Part shown: positions 1 through 5,587 of the stretch, in pieces
Layout of the letters: every line of letters begins with the position of its first letter
How positions within the stretch are numbered: position 1 is the first letter of the stretch
Assembly (NCBI GenBank): GCA_002482565.1
Contig: DLGG01000162.1
Location: 1-8,624, forward strand
DNA: 8,624 nucleotides
DNA from: Solidesulfovibrio magneticus
Lineage (GTDB): Bacteria > Desulfobacterota > Desulfovibrionia > Desulfovibrionales > Desulfovibrionaceae
Direction: 5' to 3'
Notes under the pieces: generated by a model
Seen by the model: the letters and a program-made list of their open reading frames with translations, nothing else
Database searches by the model: none
What the model was told of the DNA's origin: nothing
Program-made: the position numbers and the translations under genes

Positions 1-693
1 GTCGACGCCGTAGCGCAGCATCGCCAGACGTTCGACCCCGAGGCCGAAAGCAAAGCCGACGAAGCGCTCGGCGTCGATGTCGACGTGCCCGAAGACGTTG
101 GGATGCACCATGCCGCAGCCCAGCACCTCGATCATGCCCGTGCCCTTGCAGACGGGGCAGCCCTTGCCGTGGCATTTGGAGCAGGTCGCGTCCACTTCGG
201 CGCTGGGCTCCGTGAACGGGAAATGGCCGGGGCGGAATTTCGTCACGGTATCCTCTCCGTAAAACTCCTTCAGAAACACGTTGAGCGTGCCCTTCAGATG
301 CGCCAGGCTGATGCCTTTATCGACGACCAGCCCTTCCATCTGATTGAATATCGGCGAGTGCGTGGCGTCCACGTCGTCGCTGCGGTACACGCGACCGGGG
401 CATATCATGCGGATGGGCGGCTTTTGCGCCAGCATCGTCCGTATCTGCACCGGAGACGTGTGCGTGCGCAGCACGACGTCGTCCGACACGTAGAACGTGT
501 CCTGCGTATCCCGGGCCGGATGGTCTTTGGGCATGTTGAGCATGGTGAAGTTATACTTGTCGTATTCCACCTCGGGGCCGTCCATCACGTCAAAGCCCAT
601 GCTCACGAATATATCGCGCATCTCATAATAGATGCGCGTCAGCGGGTGCAGGCCGCCGGTGCGCTGCTTTTTCCCCGGCAGCGTTACGTCGAG
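1..693 (-). CDS. pheS: PheS catalytic-domain fragment (phenylalanyl-tRNA synthetase alpha), fused in frame to AsmA and cut by the window edge
   Basis: Read on the minus strand, about 231 codons encode the class II synthetase core of PheS, the subunit that activates Phe and charges tRNA-Phe as an alpha2-beta2 complex in the cytoplasm. Visible in order are the start of the core (DVTLPGKKQRTGGLHPLT), the DHPARDTQDTFY segment, RTHTSP, the motif 2 region (CPGRVYRSDDVDATHSPIFNQMEG), a CxxC-x4-CxxC cluster (Cys codons at 181-183, 172-174, 157-159 and 148-150), GCGMVHPNV, and motif 3 GFAFGLGVERLAMLRYGVD, which reaches base 1. The usual N-terminal coiled-coil arm (~85-100 residues) that binds tRNA is absent: the frame continues upstream into an AsmA gene instead. 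The C-terminal few residues lie outside the window. G+C is ~61% and four Ile codons are ATA, unlike all neighbours. The sequence reads like a Clostridia-type PheS (inference from memory). Identity of the domain is near certain; whether it is genuinely attached here is doubtful. Confidence 0.9.
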
Positions 694-705
694 ATCAAGG
701 CCGAA
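681..705. other. Chimeric junction between AsmA and PheS coding sequence
   Basis: On the minus strand AsmA-like codons (PWIFGLDLD) run straight into PheS codons (DVTLPGKK) without a frame change. The overlap TCGACGT (minus strand, within 686-692) could belong to either side, as expected for a microhomology joint or an assembler collapse. Base composition shifts here from ~79% G+C (721-840) to ~61% (1-690), and ATA codons for Ile appear only on the PheS side. The breakpoint cannot be placed more exactly than about 684-700. Confidence 0.75.
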
Positions 706-2001
706 GATCCACGGCCCGGGCACGGGCCAGCCGCCCCCGCCGCCCAGGCCCAGGGCGTCGAAATCGACGTCCTCGGCGGTGAACTGGCCGGACAGGGCCG
801 GCCGGTCGCCGGGAACGAGCCGGGCCGCGCCGTGCACCGTGCCCCGGGGCAGTCGGGCCGTAAGATCGGTCAGGTGCAGGCCGTCCTTGTCGCCGGCCAG
901 GGTCAGGCCGGCCGTGAGGCGGTTGGGCAGGGGAGCGGTCAGGGCGGCATCGGCCGGAGCGGCCGGAGCGGCCGGAGACGTGGCCGAGGCTTGGGGCTCG
1001 TCAGGAGCGGCCACCAGGCTTTCCGGGCTTCCGGGCTTGGCCAGGCCCAAAATGGCTCGCCAGCCGCCGAGGAGGTCGGCGTCCAGGGTCAGCTTGGCGG
1101 CCAGGCGCGGCGCGCCGGGCAGGTCGGAAACCCCGGCCGTGCCGGTGAGCCGCAGTCCGTTAGCCCGGGCGTCGATGTCGGACAGGGTCAGCGCGGCGGC
1201 GGCCGCGTCGTAATCCAGGGTCAGCCGCGAGACCACCCGGGTCGGCACGGCCCCGCCCGGGACCAGGGGGGCGTCGATGACAAGCCCGGTCTCCACCCGC
1301 ACGCCGTGTAGGCCCAACCGGCCGGAGCCGGGGTCAAAGGAGGCCCGGCCCTGGAGATGGCATTGGAGCTGGCCATCCGGCACCAGGCCCATGGCCTCGA
1401 AGCTGGCCGCGAAGTCAAAGGGTTGACCCAGGCCCGTGCGCAGCCGCGCGCCGGTGACGGCCAGGGTCTTGCCCGTGGTCGCGTCGTCGTAGCGCACGGC
1501 GACGTTGTCCAGGTGGACGGCCCGGGGCTGGGGCACGACGGTCCAGCCGGAGCCGGCCTGGGCGTCCTGGGGCGCGGCCAGATCGTCCCAGTTGGTCCGG
1601 CCGTCGGCGGCCCGGGCCAGATGCACGGTCACGTCCCTGGCCCGCACCGAGCCCGGCGAGATGACCTTGGCCAACAGCGGGGCCATGCGGATGGTCATCT
1701 CCACCTGGCGGGCGGCGAACATGGGGCCGTCGCCAAAGCCCGGGGCCTGGGCCACGGCCACCGGCCCCATGGACAGGCCGAGCCAGGGAGTCATGGTGAT
1801 GGAGACGTCGCCGGACAGCACGGTGTCTCGGCCCAGGGCGTCGGTGAGGGCCTTTTGAGCCATTTCCCGCAGCCGCTCGGGGCCGATGATGTGCTTGGCC
1901 AGGGGCGGCAGGGACAGGGCCAGGACGAGCAAGGCTCCGGCCAGGGCGGCGGCCAGTTTGAGCAGGCGGCGCTTGGCCGGCGGGGCGACGGGGTTGTCCA
2001 T
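694..2001 (-). CDS. AsmA-family envelope protein, N-terminal ~436 residues (C-terminus replaced by PheS)
   Basis: The frame opens at ATG 2001-1999. A short basic stretch (KRR, residues 10-12) precedes one membrane helix (~13-34), the N-in anchor usual for AsmA proteins, with the rest in the periplasm. The AsmA signature follows: an LGRDTVLSGDVSI segment (~56-68), TPWLGLSMGPVAVAQAPGFGD (71-91), and DGRTNWDDL (133-141). Family members are thought to act in outer-membrane biogenesis or lipid transport between membranes. An Ala/Pro linker (SPAAPAAPADAA) is encoded by a 9-bp tandem repeat near 952-978. The body is beta-rich and repetitive, ending here at PWIFGLDLD, where a normal AsmA would carry on for several hundred residues. 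The gene lies 20 nt downstream of the small exported-protein gene on the same strand, so the two are probably co-transcribed. There is no good Shine-Dalgarno in front of ATG 2001, consistent with translational coupling. Family call is firm; the exact gene name is not. Confidence 0.88.
952..978. repeat. 9-bp tandem repeat, three units, inside asmA
   Basis: GGCCGGAGC occurs twice in perfect tandem (952-960, 961-969), followed by a third unit differing only at its last base (970-978). On the coding strand it encodes an Ala/Pro-rich stretch between two beta-rich parts of the AsmA protein, probably a flexible linker. A multiple-of-three unit allows copy number to vary without a frameshift. Confidence 0.8.
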
Positions 2002-2021
2002 AGGGCGGGAGGCGAGGGTTC

Positions 2022-2390
2022 CTAGAGCGTGACGTTTAGGCCCGTGCGGCCGGGCAGGCCGCGCTGGGCTTCCACGGTCAGGCGGCGGCCGTTTTTCACG
2101 GCCAGCAGAAACGACGCGCCGTCGGTGACGTCGTTGACTTCGACCTTCCAGCCGCGCGAGACCACATCCTTGGCGTAAAAGGCGCTGACCTCGGCCGGGC
2201 TGGCCCCGGTTTCAAAGATGACCGTGGCCGCCTTGGGAAAGCGGATCACGCGCTTGAATTCCGCCCCCGGGAATATCCCGGCTTCGTTGCCGAGCACGGC
2301 CCGAAAGTCTTCCTGGGCGGCCGCCGACGTGGCTAATAAAGCGAAACAGCAGGCAAAAACAAACAGGCGCGCCCAAACGGTCCTCGCCAC
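2022..2390 (-). CDS. Small exported (periplasmic) protein of unknown function
   Basis: The product has 122 residues when started at GTG 2390. That start is chosen because AAGGAGG (2403-2397) sits 6 nt before it; the TTG at 2396 would abut the ribosome site directly. A Sec signal peptide is clear: basic start (ARTVWAR), hydrophobic core (LFVFACCFALLA, ~9-20) and cleavage motif TSAAA before QED, near residue 25. The mature ~97 residues have no helix long enough for a membrane span. The middle reads PGAEFKRVIRFPKAATVIFETGASPAEVSAFYA, then GW and short beta-like stretches. This recalls small periplasmic proteins with a 'yPga ... speeVa.fY ... GW' pattern, which I cannot tie to a function. It is the first gene of a likely two-gene operon with asmA (20-nt gap), which suggests an envelope role. 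It is divergent from the lipoprotein gene at 2519. The reading frame and export are solid; function is unknown. Confidence 0.82.
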   Translation of the reverse strand: MARTVWARLFVFACCFALLATSAAAQEDFRAVLGNEAGIFPGAEFKRVIRFPKAATVIFETGASPAEVSAFYAKDVVSRGWKVEVNDVTDGASFLLAVKNGRRLTVEAQRGLPGRTGLNVTL

Positions 2391-2396
2391 GGCCAA

Positions 2397-2403
2397 CCTC
2401 CTT
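2397..2403 (-). promoter_or_regulatory. Ribosome binding site deciding the GTG start at 2390
   Basis: The minus strand reads AAGGAGG, a perfect anti-Shine-Dalgarno match, with a 6-nt spacer (TTGGCC) to GTG 2390-2388. The in-frame TTG at 2396 has no spacer, so the longer 124-residue reading is unlikely. Confidence 0.85.
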
Positions 2404-2506
2404 TGGAATCGGGCTTCCTTGTGCTACGAGACCGGCCCGAAGTCAAAGGCGGCCGGGGTTGCCGTTTTGGCCGATCCGTGAAAAAAAGCGCCGAGAACTT
2501 TTCAGC
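2404..2506. promoter_or_regulatory. Divergent promoter region (no box firmly placed)
   Basis: The stretch separates two genes read away from each other, so both promoters should lie here. On the plus strand TTGCCG (2459-2464) followed 17 nt later by an A-run (2482-2487) is a weak possible promoter for the lipoprotein gene. On the minus strand TTGACT within CTTTGACTTCGG resembles a -35 box but lacks a well-spaced -10. No clear operator palindrome was seen. Confidence 0.35.
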
Positions 2507-2518
2507 AAGGAAACGCAC

Positions 2519-2875
2519 ATGCCAAGGACACTCCGGGCCGCTCTGGCCCTGGCGGCGCTGGCCGTCGCCCTGGTCGGCTGCAACCGCGACACCGGCGGCG
2601 GCGAAGCCAAATATCTGCACCTGTTCAATACCGCCTGGGCCAAGACCAGCAATTTGGGGCTGTACGAGGTCAAGGTGGCCTCGGTTGCGCCCCTGCCCGA
2701 CGGCATGAAGGTCGTGACCGTCAATTACCTGTTCAACAACGGCATGGTGCCGGACCAGGGCCGGGCCGCCATGCTCGTGTCGCCGGAAAACCGGCTGGCC
2801 GATCCCTGCGTGGTCGATCTGGAGATCGACCAGTGCCTGGGCGGCGGCGCGCCGATCTGGCACGCCAAACCGTAG
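2519..2875 (+). CDS. Small putative outer-membrane lipoprotein of unknown function
   Basis: The product has 118 residues from ATG 2519, preceded by AAGGAA (2507-2512) at a 6-nt spacing; the longer in-frame reading from 2459 has no such site. Residues 1-20 form a type II signal peptide (basic PRTLR, Ala/Leu core) ending in the lipobox LVGC, with Cys21 as the lipidated residue. Asn at +2 does not fit the inner-membrane retention rule (Asp), so outer-membrane sorting is expected. After a short Gly-rich tether (TGGGEA) comes a compact ~85-residue domain with two further Cys (PCVVDLEIDQC) that could form a disulfide in the periplasm. I do not recognise the family. The gene stands alone, divergent from the exported-protein gene at 2390 and followed by a 280-nt non-coding stretch. 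A role in envelope maintenance or trafficking is only a guess from location. Confidence 0.85.
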   Translation: MPRTLRAALALAALAVALVGCNRDTGGGEAKYLHLFNTAWAKTSNLGLYEVKVASVAPLPDGMKVVTVNYLFNNGMVPDQGRAAMLVSPENRLADPCVVDLEIDQCLGGGAPIWHAKP

Positions 2876-2886
2876 TCGCGCGGCCC

Positions 2887-2912
2887 TTAAAAAATACGTG
2901 AGTATTTTTTAA
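2887..2912. repeat. AT-rich perfect palindrome upstream of cobA-hemD (operator or weak terminator)
   Basis: Arms TTAAAAAATAC (2887-2897) and GTATTTTTTAA (2902-2912) are perfectly complementary over 11 bp around the loop GTGA. It lies 11 nt after the lipoprotein stop codon. As a terminator it would be atypical: the stem is almost all A-T and no separate T-run follows, though the T6 in the right arm could act as one. Its symmetry suits a dimeric DNA-binding regulator equally well. I cannot match it to a known operator. Confidence 0.6.
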
Positions 2913-2920
2913 GAAAATAG

Positions 2921-2933
2921 AATGGTTTCCATT
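2921..2933. repeat. 13-nt inverted repeat AATGGTTTCCATT
   Basis: AATGG and CCATT are perfect arms around TTT, 8 nt beyond the larger AT-rich palindrome and overlapping the possible -10 box TAGAAT. Such a position would suit an operator, but the match is short and could be chance. Confidence 0.4.
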
Positions 2934-3019
2934 TATTGTCAGCGAAACAGCTTGGAGCTCTTCCAAAGTTGCATCATGCCCGGCCCGTTTCACGGGAGAC
3001 ACGCGGCATGGAGCGCATG

Positions 3020-3038
3020 GTCCGCATGACGAGCGGAC
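3020..3038 (+). repeat. Short hairpin in the cobA-hemD leader
   Basis: GTCCGC (3020-3025) pairs perfectly with GCGGAC (3033-3038) across a 7-nt loop. It is not followed by a T-run, so it is not a terminator. A second small inverted repeat, TTGGA/TCCAA, lies at 2952-2966. If transcription begins upstream, both could be part of a folded leader. Confidence 0.35.
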
Positions 3039-3155
3039 GCGGATTGTCAAAACTCAGGGCCTAGGGAGTTGGGGGCGCGGCGTCACTTGTCAGGGCGGCC
3101 GCTTCCCGGCAGGCCCCAGGCCGAAATGATACTGCCAACCACCAAAGGCGGGTGC

Positions 3156-4670
3156 ATGTCCAAAGTCTATCTCATCGGAGCCGGTCCGGGCGATCCGGGC
3201 CTGTTGACCCTTCGCGCCAAGGAACTCCTCGAAACGGCCGACGTCGTGGTCTACGACTATCTGGCCAACAAGGCCTTCCTGGATTTCTGCCGCAAGGACG
3301 CGGAAATCTACTACGTCGGCAAGAAGGGCGGCGACCACACCCTGCCCCAGGACAAGATCAACGACCTGCTGGTGGACATGGCCAAGGCCGGCAAGGTGGT
3401 GGCCCGCCTCAAAGGCGGCGATCCCTTTGTCTTCGGCCGGGGCGGCGAGGAAGCCGAGGAGCTCATCGCCGCCGGCTGCGACTTCGAGGTCGTGCCCGGC
3501 GTCACCTCGGCCGTGGCCGCGCCGGCCTATGCCGGCATCCCCATCACCCACCGCTCGTTCACCTCGTCGGTGTCGTTTATCACCGGCCACGAAGACCCGA
3601 CCAAGACCGAAAGCTCGCTCAACTGGGAGGCTTTCGCCAAGTCCGGCTCCACCCTGGTCTTTTTCATGGGCGTGAAAAACCTGCCCCATATCACGGAAAA
3701 TCTCATGAAAGCCGGCATGCCCGGCGACACCCCGGCCGCCCTGGTGCGCTGGGGCACCACTTGCCGCCATCGTAGCCTGGTCGCCACCGTGGCCACCATG
3801 CCCGAGGAAGCCCAGAAACACGGCTTCGCCCCGCCGTCGCTTTTCGTCGTCGGCGGCGTGGCCACGCTGCACGACAAGCTGGCCTGGTACGAAAAGCGCG
3901 CCCTTCTCGGCAAGGGCGTGGTCGTCACCCGCAGCCGCGAGCAGGCCAGTGACTTAACCCGCCTGCTGGGGGCCGAAGGGGCCTGCTGCTACGAGTTCCC
4001 GGCCATCGAGATCGCGCCGCTGCCCGACGTCGCCCCGGTCGACGCGGCCATCGACAGCCTCTACGACAACGACTGGGTCGTCTTCACCTCGGCCAACGGC
4101 GTGGACTGCTTTTTCGAGCGTATTGACGCCAAGGGCCTGGACGCCCGGGCCTTTGCCGGCATCCGCATCGCCGCCATCGGGCCGGCCACGGCCAAAAAGC
4201 TCGCCGAGCGCGGCCTGCGGGCCGATTTTATCCCCGAGCGCTTCGTGGCCGAATCCGTGGTCGAGGGCCTGCTCGCCCTGGACGTGGCCGGCAAGAAGGT
4301 GCTCATCCCCCGCGCCCGCGAGGCCCGGGACGTGCTGCCCGAAAAGCTGGCCGAAGCCGGCTGCGCGGTCACCGTGCTGCCGGTCTACGACACCCGCCCC
4401 GTGGACCAGGACCCGGCCGAGATCATCCAGGCCGTGAAAAACGGCGAGATCCACTACGTCACCTTCACCTCGTCCTCGACGGTGAAAAACTTCTTTGCCC
4501 AGATCGCGCCCGAGGTCCTCAAAGCCTCGGCCGTCAAGACCGCCTGCATCGGCCCCATCACGGCCGCCACCCTGGCCGAGTACGGGTTCACCCCGGACGT
4601 CAACGCCGCCGCCTACACCGTGCCGGCCCTGGCCCAGGCCGTCATCGACGACGCGAGGCGCGGCGCGTGA
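3156..4670 (+). CDS. cobA-hemD: Bifunctional uroporphyrinogen-III C-methyltransferase / uroporphyrinogen-III synthase
   Basis: The 504-residue product fuses two cytoplasmic tetrapyrrole enzymes. Residues ~1-245 are the SAM-dependent methyltransferase (CobA/SUMT) that turns uroporphyrinogen III into precorrin-2: GAGPGDPGLL (8-17), RLKGGDPFVFGRGGEEAE (84-101), PGVTSAVAAPAYAGIPITHR (114-133), FITGHE (141-146), then MGV (171-173) and RWGTT (198-202). Residues ~250-500 are HemD, which cyclises hydroxymethylbilane with ring D inversion: VVVTRSREQ (255-263), FTSANGV (310-316), a GPATAKKL segment, and near the end FTSSSTVKNF and IGPITAATL. ATG 3156 is chosen because AAGG (3145-3148) lies 7 nt before it and SUMT proteins begin exactly at such a VYLIGAGPG; upstream in-frame codons are not conserved-looking. 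The fusion is established for Desulfovibrio, where precorrin-2 feeds siroheme, cobalamin and siroheme-dependent heme synthesis. It is translationally coupled to purN by a 4-nt overlap. Confidence 0.96.
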   Translation: MSKVYLIGAGPGDPGLLTLRAKELLETADVVVYDYLANKAFLDFCRKDAEIYYVGKKGGDHTLPQDKINDLLVDMAKAGKVVARLKGGDPFVFGRGGEEAEELIAAGCDFEVVPGVTSAVAAPAYAGIPITHRSFTSSVSFITGHEDPTKTESSLNWEAFAKSGSTLVFFMGVKNLPHITENLMKAGMPGDTPAALVRWGTTCRHRSLVATVATMPEEAQKHGFAPPSLFVVGGVATLHDKLAWYEKRALLGKGVVVTRSREQASDLTRLLGAEGACCYEFPAIEIAPLPDVAPVDAAIDSLYDNDWVVFTSANGVDCFFERIDAKGLDARAFAGIRIAAIGPATAKKLAERGLRADFIPERFVAESVVEGLLALDVAGKKVLIPRAREARDVLPEKLAEAGCAVTVLPVYDTRPVDQDPAEIIQAVKNGEIHYVTFTSSSTVKNFFAQIAPEVLKASAVKTACIGPITAATLAEYGFTPDVNAAAYTVPALAQAVIDDARRGA

Positions 4671-5347
4671 CGCTCCCCCTTGCCATCCTCGCGTCCGGCG
4701 GCGGGTCCAACCTGCAAGCCATCATCGACCGCATCGAGGAAGGCAAGATCGCGGCCCGCATCACGGCCGTGGTGTCCAACAAACCCCAGGCGCGGGCGCT
4801 TTCGCGCGCCCGCGCCCACGGCATCCCGGCCATCGCCCTGCCCCAGGACGACTACCCGGACCGGGCCGCCTACGACGCGGCGCTCTTGGCCGCCGTTCAG
4901 GACTCCGGGGCCACGGCCGTTGTCCTGGCCGGCTACCTGCGCCTGCTCGCCCCGTCCTTTATCGCCGCCTACCGAAACCGCATCCTCAACATTCACCCGG
5001 CGCTTCTGCCAAGCTTCCCCGGCCTGCGCGTCCAGGCCGCCGCCGCCGCCTACGGCGTCACCATCGCCGGAGCCACCGTGCATTTCGTGGACGAGGAAAT
5101 GGACAACGGCCCCATCGTCATCCAGGCCGCCGTACCGGCCGGCCCCGACGACGACGGCGACAGCCTCGCCGCACGCATCCTGACCCTGGAACACCGCATC
5201 TACCCCCAGGCCGTGGCCTGGCTGGCCGCCGGCCGGCTGGCCATCGACGGCCGCAAAACACGCCTGGCCCCGTCCGCCCTGCCGCCCGCCGACCTGGCAA
5301 CAGTGTCGCCATGCCTGGTGAACCCGATGCTGGAGCAAGGGTTTTAG
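4667..5347 (+). CDS. purN: Phosphoribosylglycinamide formyltransferase (GAR transformylase)
   Basis: The 226-residue enzyme transfers the formyl group of 10-formyl-THF to GAR, the third step of de novo purine synthesis in the cytoplasm. The phosphate-binding loop SGGGSNLQ (10-17) is present. The catalytic triad is intact, each residue two positions later than in E. coli: Asn108 and His110 in NIHPALLPSFPG, and Asp146 in DEEMDNGP. One oddity is Arg121 in PGLRVQ, where E. coli has His119 (PGLH). The C-terminus runs ~14 residues longer than in the 212-residue E. coli protein. The start is the GTG in GTGA, which overlaps the cobA-hemD stop codon; GAGG (4655-4658) lies 8 nt before it, and residues TLPLAILASGGGSN match a normal PurN start. 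The overlap indicates a common transcript and coupled translation, but no direct biochemical link to tetrapyrroles. The gene ends in TAG, followed after ~50 nt by a GC-rich hairpin. Confidence 0.96.
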   Translation: MTLPLAILASGGGSNLQAIIDRIEEGKIAARITAVVSNKPQARALSRARAHGIPAIALPQDDYPDRAAYDAALLAAVQDSGATAVVLAGYLRLLAPSFIAAYRNRILNIHPALLPSFPGLRVQAAAAAYGVTIAGATVHFVDEEMDNGPIVIQAAVPAGPDDDGDSLAARILTLEHRIYPQAVAWLAAGRLAIDGRKTRLAPSALPPADLATVSPCLVNPMLEQGF

Positions 5348-5380
5348 TGAGGGAGTGAGGTGGATTGGGAGAGGAAGAGG

Positions 5381-5587
5381 GAAGATGCCTCCGGCGGCTG
5401 GGGGCCTGAGGCCCCCAGACCCCCCATATGGGGAAAAGTTTAAGGGGGGCGGCGGCAGGGTGGAGAAAAAGATTTCGATCTGAATAACGATTCGTATGAC
5501 AAAATGTAATACAAACCAACCCCTCCCCCCGTCCAGGGGGTCCGGGGGGGATGATCCCCCCCGGCGGGTCCAGGGCAGAGCCCTGGT
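5381..5587. repeat. GC-rich intergenic repeat, two inverted copies around an AT-rich core
   Basis: The left copy (about 5381-5460, plus strand) reads: hairpin 5398-5418, ACCCCCC, ATAT, GGGG, AAAAGTTTAA, GGGGGG. The right copy (about 5519-5587, minus strand) follows the same plan: an 11-bp perfect hairpin (arms CCGGGGGGGAT and ATCCCCCCCGG, 5542-5564), ACCCCC, TGGAC, GGGGGG. Between them lies an AT-rich core (~5463-5518). A further perfect hairpin, CCAGGGC-AGA-GCCCTGG, occupies 5570-5586. The style matches GC-rich repeats I recall between genes of Desulfovibrio-type genomes; copy number cannot be judged from one window. The right copy overlaps the open frame of the downstream membrane-protein gene. 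G-runs and C-runs of seven (5544-5550, 5556-5562) are prone to slippage. Confidence 0.6.
5398..5418 (+). terminator. GC-rich hairpin after purN (possible terminator, part of a repeat)
   Basis: CTGGGGGCCT (5398-5407) and AGGCCCCCAG (5409-5418) are perfectly complementary, giving a 9-bp stem with a TGA loop. It is 50 nt past the purN stop. No U-tract follows (ACCCCCC then ATAT), so intrinsic termination is uncertain. It may instead be a repeat-element hairpin that blocks 3' exonucleases. Confidence 0.45.

Larger units (their letters stand above)
2876..3155. other. Non-coding 280-nt spacer / possible leader of cobA-hemD
   Basis: No convincing gene is seen on either strand. The first part (2886-2945) is strikingly AT-rich for this genome and carries two palindromes; the rest is GC-rich with short inverted repeats at 2952-2966 and 3020-3038. 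TAGAAT (2918-2923) is a fair -10 box but has no good -35. TTGTCA (3044-3049) is a fair -35 without a clear -10. I looked for cobalamin-riboswitch conserved boxes because of the downstream gene and did not find them. The actual promoter and leader length cannot be fixed from sequence alone. Confidence 0.5.

Noticed and set aside
1..6. GTCGAC (SalI site) at the very first bases, possible cloning joint
   Set aside because: It encodes the natural Val-Asp of the PheS motif 3 end (RYGVD), so it needs no vector explanation.
951..980. Tandem 9-bp units as a CRISPR-like or regulatory array
   Set aside because: Units are contiguous without spacers, in coding frame, and encode an Ala/Pro linker.
85..1311. 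Long plus-strand open frame of 408 codons
   Set aside because: It is antisense to the AsmA-PheS frame. Its product is rich in Arg/His/Gly with no recognisable domain, and it spans the compositional junction; a shadow of high-GC coding DNA.
2876..3155. Cobalamin riboswitch upstream of cobA-hemD
   Set aside because: Expected from the pathway, but the conserved boxes (such as the GCCACTG B12 box) were not found.
5422..5433. CCCCATATGGGG palindrome as an operator
   Set aside because: It falls inside the repeat design (C-run, 4 nt, G-run) seen again in the second copy, so repeat structure explains it.
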